A DNA stretch of 64,000 nt from Holophagaceae bacterium (lineage in GTDB: Bacteria; Acidobacteriota; Holophagae; Holophagales; Holophagaceae). Location of the stretch: NCBI GenBank assembly GCA_016722505.1, contig JADKJH010000001.1:1426001-1490000 (forward strand). Reading direction: 5' to 3'. A model generated the notes under the pieces. That model was not told the origin of the DNA and made no database searches. It saw only the letters and a program-made list of their open reading frames with translations. The position numbers and the translations under genes are program-made. Positions 61,760-64,000 of this stretch are shown in pieces. Position 1 is the first letter of the stretch. Each line of letters starts with the position of its first letter.

Positions 61760-62617
61760 ATGATTCCCGATACTAAATGGCTCAGCATCGGAGACATCTG
61801 CTCCGAGACAGGCCTGTCTCCGGATGTGGTGCGAGTTTGGGAGCGCCGCTACGGGTTTCCCATGCCTGTGCGTTTGCCATCGGGGCACCGCCGCTACCAG
61901 AGCAGCGATCTCAACCGATTGCGGTTGATTGCCGAAGCCGTGGCCGATGGCCATCGCCCTGCGCTGGCCGTGAAAGCGGACGAGGCCTCATTGCGCAAAC
62001 TTCTGGTCCGGGGGCAATCAAGCCTATGGGTTTCGATCATTGATCCCCTGATCAAAGCTGTTGTGGAGATGGACAGCGGGCAAATTCGCGCTCTGCTTCA
62101 GGATTCCTTTTCCAGGCAGCCTTTGAAGGATTTCCTCGGGAATGTGGTAGATCCGCTTTTGGCGTGGGTTGGCTTCGCGTGGGCGGAGGGCTCTCTCGGT
62201 ATCCATCAGGAACACTTGTTGACAGAAATTCTGGAGGATTTTCTACGTCAGATGCGGGTGGCATTTCCAGCTCAGCCCAGCAAAGGGTCCATTTTGCTCA
62301 CCACTCTGCCGGGTGAACGTCATCGCTTGGGAATGTTGATGGCAGCTTTGCTCTATGCATCCAAAGGCGTAAAAGTCGAGTTGCTGGGAATTGATCTGCC
62401 CGTGGCTAGCATCGCGAGCGCCGCACGGACGCTGCAGGTGGACAGAGTGGCCGTTAGTCTATCCATTCAGAGCTCGGGCCAGCCTACACGGCGGCTGCTC
62501 ATGGATCTGCTGGAACGCCTGCCGCCCAATTGCCGGTTGTTGATCGGCGGCCAGGGCGCGGCCAGAACCAGAAAAGTGGAGGGCGTGGAGCGAATGGCTG
62601 GAATTGGCGATATCTGA
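61760..62617 (+). CDS. MerR-family regulator with cobalamin-binding domain (CarH/LitR-like)
   Basis: 285 aa, GAGGAACCC before the ATG. An N-terminal MerR helix-turn-helix (SIGDICSETGLSPDVVRVWERRYG, SGHRRYQSSDLNRL) is followed by a four-helix B12-cap region (about 85-180, with HQEHLLTEILEDFLRQM) and a Rossmann B12 domain (about 185-280) that has ExHxxG as ERHRLGM, the lower-axial-ligand motif of CarH. Such proteins repress carotenoid or DNA-repair genes in the dark with adenosylcobalamin and are released by light. Confidence 0.85.
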   Translation: MIPDTKWLSIGDICSETGLSPDVVRVWERRYGFPMPVRLPSGHRRYQSSDLNRLRLIAEAVADGHRPALAVKADEASLRKLLVRGQSSLWVSIIDPLIKAVVEMDSGQIRALLQDSFSRQPLKDFLGNVVDPLLAWVGFAWAEGSLGIHQEHLLTEILEDFLRQMRVAFPAQPSKGSILLTTLPGERHRLGMLMAALLYASKGVKVELLGIDLPVASIASAARTLQVDRVAVSLSIQSSGQPTRRLLMDLLERLPPNCRLLIGGQGAARTRKVEGVERMAGIGDI

Positions 62618-62640
62618 TTAAAAATATTGATGGAGGCTCT

Positions 62641-62910
62641 ATGACACGGTCCCTATTCTGGTCCACCTTTGCGACGGTTTTCCTGGCGGAGCTGGGCGAT
62701 AAGACCCAACTTGCCGCCATGACTGCCACCGCCCGGAGCGGGGCAATGCTTACTGTGTTCCTGGCAGCCAGCGCGGCGTTGATTGTAGCCACGGCCATTG
62801 GTGTTTCTGTAGGCGAGGCTTTGTTCCGGGTGGTGCCTGAACATCTGATCCGCTATATCGCTGGCGGAGCTTTCATTGCCGTGGGAATTTGGGTCGTGGT
62901 GAAGGGGTGA
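62641..62910 (+). CDS. UPF0016 / GDT1 (TMEM165)-family protein, single-domain form
   Basis: 89 aa from the ATG at 62641 after GGAGG. It contains one signature E-x-G-D-K-T (AELGDKTQLAAM) and three hydrophobic stretches, half the length of the usual two-domain protein. Family members export Mn2+ or Ca2+. Single-domain members occur in bacteria and are thought to dimerise. It is 24 bases after the photoreceptor-like gene, so likely cotranscribed. Confidence 0.85.
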   Translation: MTRSLFWSTFATVFLAELGDKTQLAAMTATARSGAMLTVFLAASAALIVATAIGVSVGEALFRVVPEHLIRYIAGGAFIAVGIWVVVKG

Positions 62911-63023
62911 GCGGGAAGGATACCTTTTTTCTGGTGGAGGCCGTGGACTGCGCAATCGAACCACGGGCCAAATTCCCAAACATGAAAAGCAGGGCGGGGC
63001 TTTTCGCCTTGCAGCGGCAGGTG

Positions 63024-63740
63024 TCAACGGTTCAATTGGAATTGAATGGCCCCCATCATGGCAATGGGGGCGGTGGCTGCGCGAAGGATGCTGCGCCCCA
63101 GGCAAACGGGAAGCCAGCCGGATTGCTGAAGCGCACGAAATTCTTCATCCGTGATTCCACCTTCAGGACCGCAGGTGAAGGCCAGCGCCTCCATGCGTAA
63201 CGTGGGATTGGCTACGCCAGCGGCCGCCTCATAAGCCACCCAACGCTGCGGAATGTGCCAATCCAGGAGCGCGCTGAAGGGTTGGATTGGGAGCAATTCA
63301 GGAGGGTGGCTTCGATGGCTTTGTTCCATTGCTGAGGCAATGATCCTTGACCATCGCTCGGTCTTGGCCATTGTTCGCCGGAGGTCTGCTTCGCTCCGAG
63401 CGTAGTTGATTGGTTGGATGTGCGTCACCCCCAGCTCCACAAGAGGAGGGAGCCAATCCTCCCAAGTCGCCAAGTGGGAGGTTATAGGTAGGCAGGCATG
63501 CAAGGGGATGGGTGATTCCCTGACCTCATGCAACGGTGACACGAGTCGGACCTGGGCGTTCTTTTGAGTGATTTCTGTTAGGTCCACTTGCCAGGGACCT
63601 TCATCCAGCAGCAGCTCTAACGCCGCCCCTGCCTTCAATCGCAACGCATGAAGATGCCGCGCTTGCTCGGGGCTGAGCGCGATCAATCGGCCTTCAAAAT
63701 AGGGACCCTGCGTGGGGACGATCAATCGCGGCAAGCTCAT
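63024..63740 (-). CDS. rsmE: 16S rRNA m3U1498 methyltransferase RsmE
   Basis: 238 aa of the SPOUT superfamily. Conserved blocks: LSPEQARHLHALRLKAG, THIQPINYARSE, the SAM-binding GPEGGITDEEF and the knot end LGRSILRAATAPIAMMG. It methylates N3 of U1498 in 16S rRNA. Convergent with the UPF0016 gene; 114 bases of spacer lie between. Confidence 0.93.
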   Translation of the reverse strand: MSLPRLIVPTQGPYFEGRLIALSPEQARHLHALRLKAGAALELLLDEGPWQVDLTEITQKNAQVRLVSPLHEVRESPIPLHACLPITSHLATWEDWLPPLVELGVTHIQPINYARSEADLRRTMAKTERWSRIIASAMEQSHRSHPPELLPIQPFSALLDWHIPQRWVAYEAAAGVANPTLRMEALAFTCGPEGGITDEEFRALQQSGWLPVCLGRSILRAATAPIAMMGAIQFQLNR

Positions 63741-63782
63741 GCCCTATTCTCATGGCCTGTAGACTGGAATGGGGGAGGATTC

Positions 63783-64000
63783 TTGGTCCAAATTTTATTA
63801 AGCGCTGCACCCTGGTGGGCTTGGCTTGGTTTTCATGTTTTCGTGTTCGCGATGCTGGCCCTGGACTTAGAAGTGTTCAATCGCAAGGCCCACGCGCCCA
63901 GCGTCAAGGAAGCCGCGGCCTGGAGCGCCGCGTGGATCACCCTTGCCTTGGTTTTCAACCTGGTGATTTTCAAGACGGAGGGATCGCAGAAGGGACTGGA
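63783..64000 (+). CDS. TerC-family integral membrane protein, N-terminal part (3' end outside window)
   Basis: The frame is open from a TTG at 63783 (GGGGGAGG five bases before) to the window end; 72 residues are visible. WLGFHVFVFAMLALDLEVFN and AAAWSAAWITLALVFNLVIF match the first two membrane helices of TerC/Alx proteins, which export Mn2+ or are linked to tellurite resistance. It follows an Mn-exporter-like UPF0016 gene two genes upstream, on the other side of rsmE. Confidence 0.85.
   Translation, partial: MVQILLSAAPWWAWLGFHVFVFAMLALDLEVFNRKAHAPSVKEAAAWSAAWITLALVFNLVIFKTEGSQKGL

Overview
The window is GC-rich bacterial chromosome (about 60% GC by eye) with short intergenic gaps. The gene content suggests an acidobacterium, perhaps of the Holophaga/Geothrix group: an Oar-like TonB receptor with an N-terminal carboxypeptidase-regulatory domain, a DUF1501/DUF1800 secreted pair, an archaeal/fungal-type aspartate-semialdehyde dehydrogenase, LytS/LytTR signalling and SPINDLY-type glycosyltransferases. 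This assignment is inference; no rRNA lies in the window.

Layout. 1-1538: end of kdpD, then kdpE. 2604-3311: a lipoprotein. 3376-11624 (minus): a compact eight-gene lysine/diaminopimelate operon, dapE-asd-lysC-dapB-dapA-dapD-dapC-lysA, whose first gene carries a one-base frameshift. 11773-14739: DUF1800/DUF1501 pair. 14911-18388: a hydrolase, thiG, a nucleotidyltransferase cassette, a SnoaL-like protein and a secreted RNase/barstar pair. 18485-23743: phosphatase, glutathione peroxidase and a LytS/LytTR two-component pair.

23884-31615 is a decayed, IS-rich island. It holds an IS5-type element (perfect IRs, broken transposase), a fragment of a related transposase, an intact ISL3 element with a perfect 8-bp target duplication, an IS3 (IS407-like) element, the tail of a second TonB receptor fused to the tail of a second LytTR gene, and a nearly full TonB receptor interrupted by two frameshifts. 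Two copies of a leader-like, hairpin-forming sequence (27752-27862 and 31874-31990) accompany this receptor array.

32014-36200 has pyrimidine-nucleoside phosphorylase, a membrane-anchored TPR-like protein, tRNA-Phe, 128-bp direct repeats, a SurA-N-like lipoprotein and a glutaredoxin with a duplicated tail. 36222-47939 is a cell-elongation operon (mreB-mreC-mreD-mrdA-rodA) running directly into three tandem TPR/GT41 (O-GlcNAc transferase-like) genes. A 273-bp inverted-repeat element sits between mreB and mreC, and a relative of it at 33372-33615. 48077-64000 is mostly housekeeping: methyltransferase, ligA, Ser/Thr kinase, PLP sulfur enzyme, arginase-family hydrolase, PlsC, GNAT, CYTH protein, response regulator, a MerR/B12 photoreceptor-like regulator with a 30-bp palindrome upstream, UPF0016 protein, rsmE and the start of a TerC-family gene.

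The candidates most worth follow-up are the paired leader sequences at the TonB array, the inverted-repeat element family, the tRNA-Phe-linked repeats, and the rodA-linked triple GT41 cluster. No CRISPR array, prophage or complete anti-phage system was recognised.
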